From UBA1049 sp964525815 (GTDB lineage: Bacteria; Bacillota; Clostridia; Oscillospirales; CAG-382): a stretch of DNA of 36,750 bases. The position numbers and the translations under genes are program-made. The notes under the pieces are model-generated. The model had not been told where the DNA came from, searched no databases, and saw only the letters and a program-made list of their open reading frames with translations. Where the stretch lies: contig CAZGJQ010000009.1 of the NCBI GenBank assembly GCA_964525815.1, positions 1-36,750 on the forward strand, given 5' to 3'. Positions 8,226 to 16,109 of this stretch are shown piece after piece (the stretch's first letter is position 1; each line of letters opens with the position of its first letter).

Positions 8226-8792
8226 TTGAAGAGAGAAAAAAACTTTTATATAAAACTGTTTTGGTCCTGCTTTCAGCTAAGCGCCTTCACCTTCGGAGGC
8301 GGATATGTCATTGTTTCGCTTATGCGGAAAAAGTTTGCGGAAAAATTGGGCTGGCTGGAGGAAAACGAGATAATCGATTTCACCGCAATGGCGCAGTCCT
8401 CCCCGGGTGCGATAGCAACCAATACTGCCTTTCTTATAGGCTACCGTTTGGCGGGTATCCCGGGCTCATTAATTACCGTGTTCGCAACCATTCTCCCGCC
8501 TCTCATTATAATTTATACCATTTCCTTCGGATATGAGGCGTTTAGGGACAGCACGCTGGTTCAATGCGTTTTTTTGGGGATGAGAGCCGGAGTTGCGGCA
8601 CTGATAGCCGATGTTGTGATAGGAATGGCGAAAACCGTTTTTAAAAACAAAACCGTCATATCCGTAGGCATAGCCGTACTTGCGTTTACCGCCGTGACCG
8701 TGCTTTCGGTGAACATTATGCTCATAATCCCCGCCTGCGGTGTTCTCGGATTTTTTCTGTATTCTAAGGACGAGGAGGCAAAGGGAAAATGA
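8226..8792 (+). CDS. Chromate transporter family protein, first half (CHR domain)
   Basis: This is a 188-residue membrane protein of the CHR family with about five to six hydrophobic segments. Family motifs visible are FTFGGGYVIVSLM near the N-terminus, AMAQSSPGAIATNTAF and GMRAGVAALI. Full-length ChrA proteins have two such halves in one chain; here they are separate genes, a known short-chain CHR arrangement that probably works as a heterodimer. The start is a TTG with AAGGATG 8 nt upstream. It overlaps the next gene by ATGA, so the two are translationally coupled. Chromate export is the family label only; the native substrate of such pairs in anaerobes is uncertain. Confidence 0.9.
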   Translation: MKREKNFYIKLFWSCFQLSAFTFGGGYVIVSLMRKKFAEKLGWLEENEIIDFTAMAQSSPGAIATNTAFLIGYRLAGIPGSLITVFATILPPLIIIYTISFGYEAFRDSTLVQCVFLGMRAGVAALIADVVIGMAKTVFKNKTVISVGIAVLAFTAVTVLSVNIMLIIPACGVLGFFLYSKDEEAKGK

Positions 8793-9358
8793 TATACCTA
8801 GAGCTCTTTTGGTCCTTTATTCAAATAGGCTTCTTCTCGATAGGGGGCGGTTTGGCCTCCCTTCCTCTGATTCAAAGTCAAATAGTTGAGAATCACGGCT
8901 GGCTAACCTACACTGAGTTTGCCGATATAATAACAGTTTCCGAAATGACTCCCGGTCCCATTGCGATTAATGCGGCCACCTTTGTAGGCGCCAGAGTCGG
9001 GGGTGCCGCCGGAGCCGTTACAGCGACGGTCGGTTTTTTGATTCCCACCCTGCTCATTACCTTTGCGGTTTCCTATCTTTATACAAAATACAAAAAATTC
9101 AACCGTGTACGGGGAATTTTAAGCGGGCTGCGTCCGGGAGTCATAGGTCTTATAGCCAATGCCGGGGCAACGATTTTCCTCTTTGCCTTTTTCAGAAACG
9201 GGGTTATGTCCGCAGATATAAATGACATATACTTCTTTTCGCTCATACTGTTTGCCGCATGTCTTTTTGTGCTGAGAAAATACAGGGTTCATCCCATTTT
9301 AATCATTGCGCTATCTGGAGCTGCCGGAGGAATATATTACAGCCTGTTCGGGTTTTAA
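8789..9358 (+). CDS. Chromate transporter family protein, second half (CHR domain)
   Basis: This partner of the preceding gene starts at the ATG inside the ATGA overlap, with an AAGGGAAA site upstream. The 189 residues include FFSIGGGLASLPLI, SEMTPGPIAINAATFVG and GLRPGVIGLI, the same three conserved blocks as the first half but with the proline-rich motif in the other family form (TPGP against SPGA). About five to six membrane segments are apparent. Two homologous but non-identical subunits in tandem point to an antiparallel heterodimer. It is the last gene before the convergent murA. Confidence 0.9.
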   Translation: MIYLELFWSFIQIGFFSIGGGLASLPLIQSQIVENHGWLTYTEFADIITVSEMTPGPIAINAATFVGARVGGAAGAVTATVGFLIPTLLITFAVSYLYTKYKKFNRVRGILSGLRPGVIGLIANAGATIFLFAFFRNGVMSADINDIYFFSLILFAACLFVLRKYRVHPILIIALSGAAGGIYYSLFGF

Positions 9359-9367
9359 TCAATCCAT

Positions 9368-9396
9368 AAAAAAACGGAAAGCCGCGTTGCTTCCCG
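9368..9396 (-). terminator. Intrinsic terminator of murA
   Basis: On the minus strand CGGGAAGC (9396-9389) pairs with GCTTTCCG (9382-9375), with one G-U pair and a 6-nt loop, and seven Ts follow. On the plus strand the same position would be an A-C mismatch, so it works best for the minus-strand murA transcript, whose stop is 22 bp upstream. Confidence 0.8.
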
Positions 9397-9418
9397 CATT
9401 TTTTGCATTATTTTATGT

Positions 9419-10705
9419 TTATTTCCCGTTGGGTGTTATCTCGGGAATATTTACCTTTTTAATATCCGCACCTACGGCACGCAGCTTTTCCACCAGATTC
9501 TCGTAGCCTCTCTCTATATGGTATATGTCGTCTATCCAGGTGACACCCTTTGTTGCAAGCCCGGCGATAACCATAGCCGCTCCGCCTCTAAGGTCAACCG
9601 CTCTGATATTTGCGTTGTGTAGCTCGGGCTTTCCCTCTATGGTTGCGGTTCTGCCCTGAACGGTTATACTCGCACCCATTCTTATAAGCTCATCCGTGTA
9701 TTTAAACCGGTTGTCAAAAACACCCTCGGTCAGCGTACTCTGCCCCTGAGCAAGGCACAAAAGCACACATATCTGCGGGTTCATATCGGTAGGAAAGCCG
9801 GGATAAAAAAAGGTCTTGACCGTTATTCTCTTAAGAGGCGTGCTGTTTCTTGTTACCACAACCGCATCGTCCAGCTCGGTAACGGATACCCCCATTTCCA
9901 GTAGCTTTGCCGTTATGGTTTCCAAGTGCTTTGGGATTACATTGGTAATGGTGAGTGTGCTGTTGGTAGCTGCTGCGGCCATCATATATGTTCCGGCTTC
10001 AATCATATCCGGAATAATTGCATATCTGCCTCCGTGCAGATTTTTTACCCCTCTTATTTTTATAACCTCGGTGCCGGCGCCGCTTATATCCGCACCGCAG
10101 CTGTTTAAAAAGTTTGCCAGGTCAACAATATGCGGCTCCCTTGCCGCATTGTCTATAACGGTCAGCCCTTCTGTCTTTGTCGCAGCCAGCATAATATTTA
10201 TGGTGGCTCCCACCGAGGCTACGTCAAGGTAAACCGAGGCTGCTCTGAGCCCGTTTTCTGCCTTGCAGAGTACAACTCCGTCCTCCTCCGTAACGATTGC
10301 ACCCAGAGCCTCAAACCCCTTTATATGCTGGTCAATCGGTCTTGTGCCGAAATCACACCCTCCCGGACAGGCGGCTCTCGCCCAACCGAACCTGCTCAGC
10401 TCGGCGCCCAACACATAATAAGAAGCCCGCATAGACTGCGCAAGCTTATCGGGCATGGTTCCGCATTTTACATTTACGGGGTCAACCTCTATTACTCCGT
10501 TACCGAGCTCTCTTATAACGGCTCCCATTGCAGAAAGTATATCAAGGGTTGTTTTAATATCCTTTATATTGGGTAAATTCTCTATAACGCACTTCTCCTC
10601 AACGAGGATTGTGGAAAACAAAATAGGCAGTGCGGCATTCTTCATACCTCCCACCTCAATGCTCCCAATCAGCGTCCTTCCGCCGTTTATATATATTCTT
10701 TCCAT
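9419..10705 (-). CDS. murA: UDP-N-acetylglucosamine 1-carboxyvinyltransferase
   Basis: MurA transfers enolpyruvate from phosphoenolpyruvate to UDP-GlcNAc, the first committed step of peptidoglycan synthesis, in the cytosol. The 428-residue length is typical. Lys22-Asn23 (GGMKNAALP), the catalytic-loop cysteine at residue 117 (PGGCDFGTRPIDQH) and PTDMNPQ with its catalytic aspartate are all present. The cysteine, rather than aspartate, predicts the usual fosfomycin-sensitive form. The ATG has GGAGG 10 nt upstream. The gene stands alone, with a promoter at 10851-10878 and a terminator at 9368-9396. Its leader of about 140 nt holds a hairpin with a second SD (10758-10781). Confidence 0.97.
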   Translation of the reverse strand: MERIYINGGRTLIGSIEVGGMKNAALPILFSTILVEEKCVIENLPNIKDIKTTLDILSAMGAVIRELGNGVIEVDPVNVKCGTMPDKLAQSMRASYYVLGAELSRFGWARAACPGGCDFGTRPIDQHIKGFEALGAIVTEEDGVVLCKAENGLRAASVYLDVASVGATINIMLAATKTEGLTVIDNAAREPHIVDLANFLNSCGADISGAGTEVIKIRGVKNLHGGRYAIIPDMIEAGTYMMAAAATNSTLTITNVIPKHLETITAKLLEMGVSVTELDDAVVVTRNSTPLKRITVKTFFYPGFPTDMNPQICVLLCLAQGQSTLTEGVFDNRFKYTDELIRMGASITVQGRTATIEGKPELHNANIRAVDLRGGAAMVIAGLATKGVTWIDDIYHIERGYENLVEKLRAVGADIKKVNIPEITPNGK

Positions 10706-10781
10706 TTATAAATAACCTCCACGCCCCGCAGAGCGCCAATAATAACGAATAATTTGTGGAGATACGCACCTGCATACCTCC
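10656..10781 (-). promoter_or_regulatory. murA leader hairpin with buried ribosome-binding site and overlapping small ORF
   Basis: On the minus strand GGAGGTATG (10781-10773) can pair with CGTATCTCC (10766-10758) over nine base pairs, two of them G-U, with the 6-nt loop CAGGTG. The stem contains a strong SD (AAGGAGG) placed 7 nt before a GTG at 10769. That GTG opens a 37-codon frame beginning VRISTNYSLLLALCGAWRLF, ending at 10656 inside murA in another frame. The G-U pairs would be A-C mismatches in plus-strand RNA, so the structure favours function in the murA transcript. Translation of the small frame is unproven. Confidence 0.35.
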
Positions 10782-10850
10782 TTCTGTATATCTCTGAAGC
10801 TAACTCTCTTCCGATTACATTCATAGTACATGCATATACGCACATATTAC

Positions 10851-10878
10851 ATAATACCATTTTTTTCGTAAAAGTCAA
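10851..10878 (-). promoter_or_regulatory. Sigma-A type promoter of murA
   Basis: Read on the minus strand, TTGACT (10878-10873) and TATTAT (10856-10851) are separated by 16 bp, with a TGG just before the -10. Initiation near 10844 gives a leader of about 140 nt. Together with 10950-10978 this accounts for the 300-bp space between murA and the ribonuclease J gene. Confidence 0.65.
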
Positions 10879-10949
10879 GTAAGTAACATTATAAAAGTCG
10901 CTCTCGGGCATATAATAACAACAATACATTATATGTTCATTTTTAGCTA

Positions 10950-10978
10950 TTGACAAAAGCACACAAAACCTGCATAAT
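10950..10978 (+). promoter_or_regulatory. Sigma-A type promoter of the ribonuclease J operon
   Basis: TTGACA (10950-10955) and CATAAT (10973-10978) have a 17-bp spacer. Initiation near 10985 leaves about 20 nt to the ATG at 11006, including the SD AAAGGAAA. Confidence 0.8.
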
Positions 10979-11005
10979 ATTTATAGGAAAAGAAAGGAAA
11001 TATAT

Positions 11006-12673
11006 ATGTCAAAAAATTCTAAAGTAAAAATTATACCGCTCGGAGGCGTGGACGGTATAGGTATGAACATCACCGTCTTTGAGTATGAAAACGATATAAT
11101 AATTGTTGACTGCGGCATCTCCTTCCCGGAGAACGATATGCTGGGTGTGGATCTTGTTATACCGGATACGACATATCTGCAAAAGAACGCGGATAAGGTT
11201 AAGGCGATTATAGTTACGCACGGACACGAGGATCATATTGGGGCTATTCCGTTTTTCTTAAAAAAGCTCAACACCAAGATTTACGGCACAAAGCTGACCC
11301 TCGGAATACTGGAGAGCAAGCTGAACGAGCACGGATTGACCAAGACAGCGTCCTTAAACGAGGTTAAGGCGGGCGACAAAACAAATGTCGGTGCATTCTC
11401 GGTAGAATACATTACCGTAAACCATTCCATGCCGGATGCCGTTGCGCTGTGCATTACTACTCCGGTCGGTAAGATTCTTTATACCGGTGATTTCAAGATT
11501 GATTTTACCCCAATAGGCGACAAGCCCATTGATTTGGGCAGGATTGCGGATTTGGGCAACAAGGGTATTAAGCTGCTGATGTGCGACTCCACAAATTCGG
11601 AGCGCCCGGGCTACACCCCGAGCGAGAGGACAATAGCAGCCTCCTTTGACAGAATATTCTATAATATGGAAAAGCGTGTAGTGATTGCCACCTTTTCCTC
11701 CAATGTTCACAGAGTACAGCAAATTATTAACGCTTCGATAAAATACAACCGCAAGGTTGCCATTACCGGAAGAAGCATGCTGAACGTTATCAAAGCGGCA
11801 AGCAGGCTGGGGTATATCGATATTCCGGACGGTCTGATTATAGATATTTCAGACATGAAGAAGTTCAGCCCGAACCAAATAACCCTTATTACAACCGGTA
11901 GCCAGGGTGAGCCGATGAGCGGGCTTTACAGAATGGCGTTCGGCGACCATCCTACAATAAGCCTCGGAGCAAACGACTTGGTTATCCTCTCTGCCTCCGC
12001 CATACCCGGGAACGAAAAGCTTATTACCAGAATAATAAACGAGCTGTGTAAGAGAGGCGTTGAGGTCATAAACGACAGCAACGAGGTGCATGTTACGGGG
12101 CACGCCTGCCGGGAGGAGCTTAAGATAATGCACTCCCTTGTAAAAGCGAGCTACTTCATACCCATACACGGTGAGTATAAGCACTTGACCAGACATGCGT
12201 CCTTGGCAAAGGAGCTGGGAATGGACAGCAGCCGGATATTCCTTCCCGAGGCGGGAAAGGTGTTTGAGCTTAGCAGACGGGGATTGAAGGTTAACGGCAG
12301 CGTGGAGGCCGGACAAATTATGGTGGACGGCTACGGAGTCGGGGATGTGGGCAGCGTGGTTCTTCGTGACAGGAAGCTCCTGTCCGAGGACGGCATAATC
12401 ATTGTTGTCGCAAATATTGATGTAAACAATAAGGAAATGCTCAGCAAGCCGGAAATAGAGTCCCGGGGTTTTGTCTATGTAAAGGAAAGCGAGGCCTTCC
12501 TTGGCGAGCTTGAGAACTCCGCCGCAAAAATCATTAGAAAATATCTGAATAAAGGCATTACGGATTTAGGAACACTCAAGGGCAAGCTGAGAGACGAGCT
12601 TTCCTCGGTTATATATTCAAAAATAAAACGCAGACCCATGATTCTTCCCATATTCTCCAAAATAGTCCTATGA
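11006..12673 (+). CDS. rnj: Ribonuclease J
   Basis: RNase J is a zinc-dependent 5'-3' exonuclease and endonuclease central to mRNA decay and rRNA maturation in Firmicutes. The 555-residue length is usual. The metallo-beta-lactamase motif THGHEDHIG places His72, His74, Asp76 and His77; the beta-CASP part follows, with CDSTNSERPGYTPSE, TGSQGEPMSGL and the later HVTGHA and PIHGEY motifs. A C-terminal domain begins at about residue 450. I cannot separate J1 from J2. The ATG has AAAGGAAA upstream and a clear promoter. The stop overlaps the next start (ATGA), so the SDR gene is coupled to it. Confidence 0.96.
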   Translation: MSKNSKVKIIPLGGVDGIGMNITVFEYENDIIIVDCGISFPENDMLGVDLVIPDTTYLQKNADKVKAIIVTHGHEDHIGAIPFFLKKLNTKIYGTKLTLGILESKLNEHGLTKTASLNEVKAGDKTNVGAFSVEYITVNHSMPDAVALCITTPVGKILYTGDFKIDFTPIGDKPIDLGRIADLGNKGIKLLMCDSTNSERPGYTPSERTIAASFDRIFYNMEKRVVIATFSSNVHRVQQIINASIKYNRKVAITGRSMLNVIKAASRLGYIDIPDGLIIDISDMKKFSPNQITLITTGSQGEPMSGLYRMAFGDHPTISLGANDLVILSASAIPGNEKLITRIINELCKRGVEVINDSNEVHVTGHACREELKIMHSLVKASYFIPIHGEYKHLTRHASLAKELGMDSSRIFLPEAGKVFELSRRGLKVNGSVEAGQIMVDGYGVGDVGSVVLRDRKLLSEDGIIIVVANIDVNNKEMLSKPEIESRGFVYVKESEAFLGELENSAAKIIRKYLNKGITDLGTLKGKLRDELSSVIYSKIKRRPMILPIFSKIVL

Positions 12674-13374
12674 AAACAGTGCTTGTTACGGGCGGAGCCA
12701 AGGGTATAGGAAGGGCAATCTGCCAAGCGTTTGCGGAAGCGGGCTATTATGTAATTATTAACTGTAACACCAGCGAGGACGAGGCAAGCGCATTGTGTCA
12801 AACACTTGAAAACGCCGCCGTATTTAAAGCGGATATTGCAAAAAAGAACGAGGTTACCGCAATGATGGCGGCTTTTCCCAGAGTTGATGTGCTTGTAAAC
12901 AACGCCGGAATATCTGTTTTCGGCGTTTTTGACGGATTAAAGGACGAGGATACTGCTCGGCTCTATGACGTGAACCTTTTCGGCACCCTGAACGTAAGCA
13001 GGGCCGTGCTGCCCTCCATGATTAAGAGAAAAAGCGGTGTTATTATAAATATATCCTCGGTCTGGGGACTGCACGGAGCCTCCTGCGAAGCAGATTATTC
13101 AGCTTCAAAAGCGGCTATTATAGGTCTTACCAAGGCGCTTGCCAAGGAGGCGGGACCGAGCGGAATACGGGTAAACTGTGTTTGTCCGGGAATCATAGAT
13201 ACGGAGATGAATGCAAGGCTCAGCGTTTCGGAGGTGGAGGAGCTGGTGGAAGCAATACCCCTCGAACGGCTGGGAAGACCAAAGGATGTTGCGGATGCCG
13301 TGCTGTTCCTTGCAAGCGAAAGGGCGGACTATATCAGCGGAGCGGTTCTGCCCGTTGACGGAGGTTTTTTTTAA
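12670..13374 (+). CDS. SDR-family oxidoreductase, possible EF-P 5-aminopentanone reductase (YmfI-like)
   Basis: This 234-residue cytosolic enzyme is a classical short-chain dehydrogenase. The cofactor motif TGGAKGIG (7-14), NNAG (77-80) and the catalytic Ser130, Tyr143 and Lys147 (YSASK) are present, and the C-terminus ends in the usual SGAVLPVDGGFF. It resembles FabG, but no acpP, fabF or fabD gene is nearby. In Bacillus the similar YmfI reduces the 5-aminopentanone group on elongation factor P, and coupling here to an RNA-processing gene rather than to lipid genes makes that reading attractive. I hold the SDR assignment firmly and the EF-P role only as a possibility. Confidence 0.9.
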   Translation: MKTVLVTGGAKGIGRAICQAFAEAGYYVIINCNTSEDEASALCQTLENAAVFKADIAKKNEVTAMMAAFPRVDVLVNNAGISVFGVFDGLKDEDTARLYDVNLFGTLNVSRAVLPSMIKRKSGVIINISSVWGLHGASCEADYSASKAAIIGLTKALAKEAGPSGIRVNCVCPGIIDTEMNARLSVSEVEELVEAIPLERLGRPKDVADAVLFLASERADYISGAVLPVDGGFF

Positions 13375-13424
13375 AGCGTTTATCGTTATGCTTTTTTACC
13401 TCTCAAGCTCCGCAGGAGGTGCAA

Positions 13425-14423
13425 ATGGCAAAATCAAAGAACCAAAAGCTAAAAATTCTTTACATATTGGACGCTCTGAAAAAAACCGATGAGAAAAACA
13501 TGCTCACCGTGAGCCAGCTAATCGACCATCTTGCCGCAAACGGTATATCTGCCGAAAGAAAAAGCGTTTATGCGGATCTGGAAGCGCTGGAGCTGTTTGG
13601 TTATGATATAATACGCACAAAGGGCAGGAGCTGCGGAATCTTTTTGGGCGCCCGTGAGTTTGAGCTGCCCGAGCTTAAGCTGCTTGTGGATGCGGTACAA
13701 TCAAGCAAGTTCATCACCGAGAGAAAAAGCGTCAAGCTGATAGAGAAGCTCGCCGCTCTTGCGGGCGGCGGAGACCAGACCCTGCTGCTGAAGCGGCAGG
13801 TTCTTATTCAGGGAAGGATAAAAACGCATAACGAAAGGATTTTCAATAGCATAGACCGTATTCATACCGCCATTTCGGAGAACAGAATGATAAGATTCCT
13901 GTATTATACATACATCGTGGAGGACGGGAAGATAAAAAAAATAAGCCGTCGAGACGGCAAAAAATATACGGTAAGCCCTTGGTCCCTGACCTGGGACGAC
14001 GAGTATTACTATCTGCTCGCCCATGAGGAGAAAAGCAACCAGATAAAGCACTTCAGGGTTGATAAGATAGAGGAGATCAGCCTTACCCGAAGGGAACGGA
14101 AAGGCAAAATGCAGTTCGGTCTTTCGGGAATCACCGCTTATACAAAGAGCACCTTTTCCATGTTCGGTGGGGAGGATGAAAATGTGAGGATTTCCTGCTC
14201 CAATAAGCTGATTGGAGCGGTAATAGACAGATACGGCAAGGATATTACCATTTTGAAGGAAAGCGAGGAGCGCTTTGTTTTTACCGCTAACGTTAAGGTA
14301 AGCCCCAAGTTTTTCGCATGGGTTTTCTCGTTCGGAAGGGATATGGAGATTGTGTATCCCGAAAATGTTGTTAATAAAATGCAGGAAATACTGCGGGAGT
14401 TGAATGCGGTTTATTTAAGGTAG
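13425..14423 (+). CDS. WYL-domain transcriptional regulator
   Basis: This is a 332-residue regulator with an N-terminal winged helix-turn-helix (about 8-75, with TVSQLIDHLAANGISAERKS and YADLEALELFGYDI) and a WYL domain (about 135-215, with MIRFLYYTYIVEDGK, YTVSPWSLTWDDEYYYLLAH and the H/F-R-V-D-K end HFRVDKIEEI). The C-terminal extension (about 240-325) is of the usual WCX type. WYL domains sense ligands such as nucleic acids or nucleotides. The ATG at 13425 has AGGAGG ending 5 nt upstream; a GTG at 13419 lies within that SD and is not a likely start. It is 50 bp behind the SDR gene and may share its transcript. Targets are unknown. Confidence 0.88.
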   Translation: MAKSKNQKLKILYILDALKKTDEKNMLTVSQLIDHLAANGISAERKSVYADLEALELFGYDIIRTKGRSCGIFLGAREFELPELKLLVDAVQSSKFITERKSVKLIEKLAALAGGGDQTLLLKRQVLIQGRIKTHNERIFNSIDRIHTAISENRMIRFLYYTYIVEDGKIKKISRRDGKKYTVSPWSLTWDDEYYYLLAHEEKSNQIKHFRVDKIEEISLTRRERKGKMQFGLSGITAYTKSTFSMFGGEDENVRISCSNKLIGAVIDRYGKDITILKESEERFVFTANVKVSPKFFAWVFSFGRDMEIVYPENVVNKMQEILRELNAVYLR

Positions 14424-14604
14424 AAAACACTTTTTTGTCAGTTTACCGTATACAACACTGTTCCGCGTGATTCGATAATAATTGACGTTCAAAAAAAGGA
14501 CTTTTTGCCCGAGAAGCGCAATTATTGTATTCTTGTTATAAAACCGGATAGCTTTTTTCGTACAAACATACTACAAAATAACCGACAAAAAACGGATGAA
14601 ACTC

Positions 14605-14643
14605 GACCTCTGTTTACGCTATAATTTATGCGTAACGGAGGTC
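14605..14643 (+). other. Strong hairpin in the 365-bp space before the phage-like gene
   Basis: GACCTCTGTTTACGC (14605-14619) pairs with GCGTAACGGAGGTC (14630-14643) as a 14-bp stem with one bulged T and one G-T pair. The 10-nt loop is TATAATTTAT, which contains a perfect -10 hexamer at 14620-14625. The bases after it (TTTGCTTTTG) are only partly T-rich. It could be a distant terminator of the WYL gene, a promoter whose -10 sits in a palindrome (operator-like), or a leader attenuator. The rest of 14424-14788 holds no convincing gene. Confidence 0.5.
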
Positions 14644-14788
14644 TTTGCTTTTGTGAACGCAGTACTTTTCAGTCCGACCTGCCGTTCAAAATTACTTATA
14701 TTTTGGCAAAAGCAACCGCCTCCACCGAACAAGGTGATTCTTCGTGAATACCCTGGACGGGTACTCCCGAAGGAGGAAAGGGGAAAAA

Positions 14789-15229
14789 ATGGATTACAGA
14801 GATTTTGCCAAAGACTTGCTTAAAAGAAAGAACCAGCTCTCAAGTGCCCGACAGGTACTCAAAGAAGAAATCGAAGAACTGGAAAGAGAAAAGTATTCCT
14901 GCAAGACCGCCGCTCTCAACGCTATTCCGCAGTCCGGGAGCGGTGCCTGTAAGTACGAGGATAGGCTTATAACCATTATCGCAACGCTTGACGATTGCCG
15001 TTTCAGGCTAAGGGTGGTGGAAAGGGAGCTGAAAATGATTGAGCAGGGTATGTCGGGACTGAACGATTATTATGTGCAGCTTCTCGAAGGATTTTTTATA
15101 CATAACACAAAAGGAGCCGCCGACAGCCTAATGAGCCGCTTCTATAAGGAGCGGAGCTGCTTGTATGCCGACCGCAGCAAGGCACTGGAGGCATTTACCC
15201 GTTCGGTTTACGGGGTTGTGCTTATATAA
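14789..15229 (+). CDS. Small coiled-coil protein resembling phage RinA/DUF1492-type proteins
   Basis: The 146-residue product has an N-terminal coiled coil (about 3-38, with VLKEEIEELEREKY), a second helical stretch (about 65-90, with RLRVVERELKMIEQ), and a C-terminal part (about 92-140) reading LLEGFFIHNTKGAADSLMSR then ERSCLYADRSKALEAFTRSV. That layout, ending in a sigma-region-4-like helix-turn-helix, recalls phage late-transcription activators of the RinA/ArpU/DUF1492 group, but I am not certain. The ATG at 14789 has AAGGAGGAAAGGGG upstream; a GTG at 14744 also has an SD-like GGTGAT. No other phage gene adjoins it. Its 3' end overlaps the convergent PHP gene by 22 bp. Confidence 0.6.
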   Translation: MDYRDFAKDLLKRKNQLSSARQVLKEEIEELEREKYSCKTAALNAIPQSGSGACKYEDRLITIIATLDDCRFRLRVVERELKMIEQGMSGLNDYYVQLLEGFFIHNTKGAADSLMSRFYKERSCLYADRSKALEAFTRSVYGVVLI

Positions 15230-16029
15230 TCGAGAGCGGCGCTGAAGTCCCGCTCCTCCAGCCCTAATTTTTTTATCAGCTCCCCTATCTGCATAAACCG
15301 ATCCGGTTCTCCGAACGGTATAACCCTGTGCTTGTCCGAACCCATGAAGAAGGAGTTGCCGGATCGCTTGGCGTTATAAAAAAAGCGGGAGTAAAAGTAA
15401 TCCTCCGTCTCATTAAGCTCGATGCCGGAGAACGTCGAGGTGTTAAGCTCTAAGAAAACTCCGTTCTCGGCGGCGGCACAAAGGCACTCTGTCATATCTT
15501 GGTCGCTGATAAACGAGTATATATGCTCCGCAGCCTCCTTGGATGCGCCTACGGGATAAAAGGGGTGCGCAATACCGAAAAAACGCTCTCTTGAGGAATG
15601 GGTGCACAGCTCAAAAAAGCTCTTAAGGAGATACTCGGCGTGCTTTTGCGGACTATCCCATCCCTCGGGCAGCACAAAGCCCCTCATATGAGTATGCGAG
15701 TGAGGAACGATTATATAATCAAGCTCCTGTGCCGCCTTTTCACCGACTCCGAGAACACCTCCGGCATATTCGGTTTCCGCTCCGAAAAAAATCTTAATGC
15801 GTGTATCGGTCTCCTCTAACAGCTCTTTAACGACGCTTAACCGCTTAAAGGGCTGTTTTTGATACCACGGGGAGGCTCCGCGTATGCTTTCGTCCCATGC
15901 ATGGTCGGAAAACCCTATTGCGCAAAGACCGTTTTTTTCGGCGGCTCTTACATATTCAACCGGGTTCGCATTGTTGCCGGAAGCGCAATCCGACAGAAAG
16001 GTATGGATGTGCAGGTCATATAAAGTCAT
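15208..16029 (-). CDS. PHP-domain phosphoesterase (HisK-type histidinol-phosphatase family)
   Basis: This 273-residue cytosolic protein belongs to the PHP superfamily of metal-dependent phosphoesterases. His7 and His9 (LHIHTFLSDCAS), SDHAWDE, GAETEY, the HSHTHMRGF block, the AHPF motif and a terminal MGSDKH motif supply the expected metal ligands in order. Length fits HisK/HisJ-type histidinol-phosphatases, but no his gene is nearby, so the substrate could be another phosphate ester. The ATG at 16029 has AAAGGA about 10 nt upstream. It is last in the minus-strand series, 80 bp after the lipoprotein gene and behind the hairpin at 16053-16082. Confidence 0.85.
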   Translation of the reverse strand: MTLYDLHIHTFLSDCASGNNANPVEYVRAAEKNGLCAIGFSDHAWDESIRGASPWYQKQPFKRLSVVKELLEETDTRIKIFFGAETEYAGGVLGVGEKAAQELDYIIVPHSHTHMRGFVLPEGWDSPQKHAEYLLKSFFELCTHSSRERFFGIAHPFYPVGASKEAAEHIYSFISDQDMTECLCAAAENGVFLELNTSTFSGIELNETEDYFYSRFFYNAKRSGNSFFMGSDKHRVIPFGEPDRFMQIGELIKKLGLEERDFSAALDYISTTP

Positions 16030-16052
16030 ATGTATTCATTCCTTTTATAAGC

Positions 16053-16082
16053 AGAGACGGGCGGAAAAACCGCACCGTCTCT
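16053..16082 (-). other. Hairpin between the lipoprotein and PHP genes
   Basis: On the minus strand AGAGACGG, a bulged T, GCGG, a T5 loop, CCGC and CCGTCTCT form a 12-bp stem. No T-run follows in the minus direction; on the plus strand TTTATT follows. It sits just ahead of the SD of the PHP gene. It may be a weak terminator, an RNA-processing or stability hairpin, or an attenuator. Confidence 0.45.
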
Positions 16083-16109
16083 TTATTGTATGAGGTGTTT
16101 ATCTGTTGT

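Noticed and set aside
8226..9358. Frameshifted single chrA gene
   Set aside because: Each half has its own SD, complete CHR motifs and an ATGA junction, which is the known two-gene arrangement rather than a broken gene.
10687..10962. 91-codon minus-strand frame upstream of murA
   Set aside because: It spans the murA promoter and leader and overlaps the murA start; its sequence is not protein-like and it has no suitable SD.
14596..14823. 75-codon plus-strand frame through the hairpin before the phage-like gene
   Set aside because: It runs through a 14-bp palindrome, has no SD and conflicts with the better-supported frame starting at 14789.
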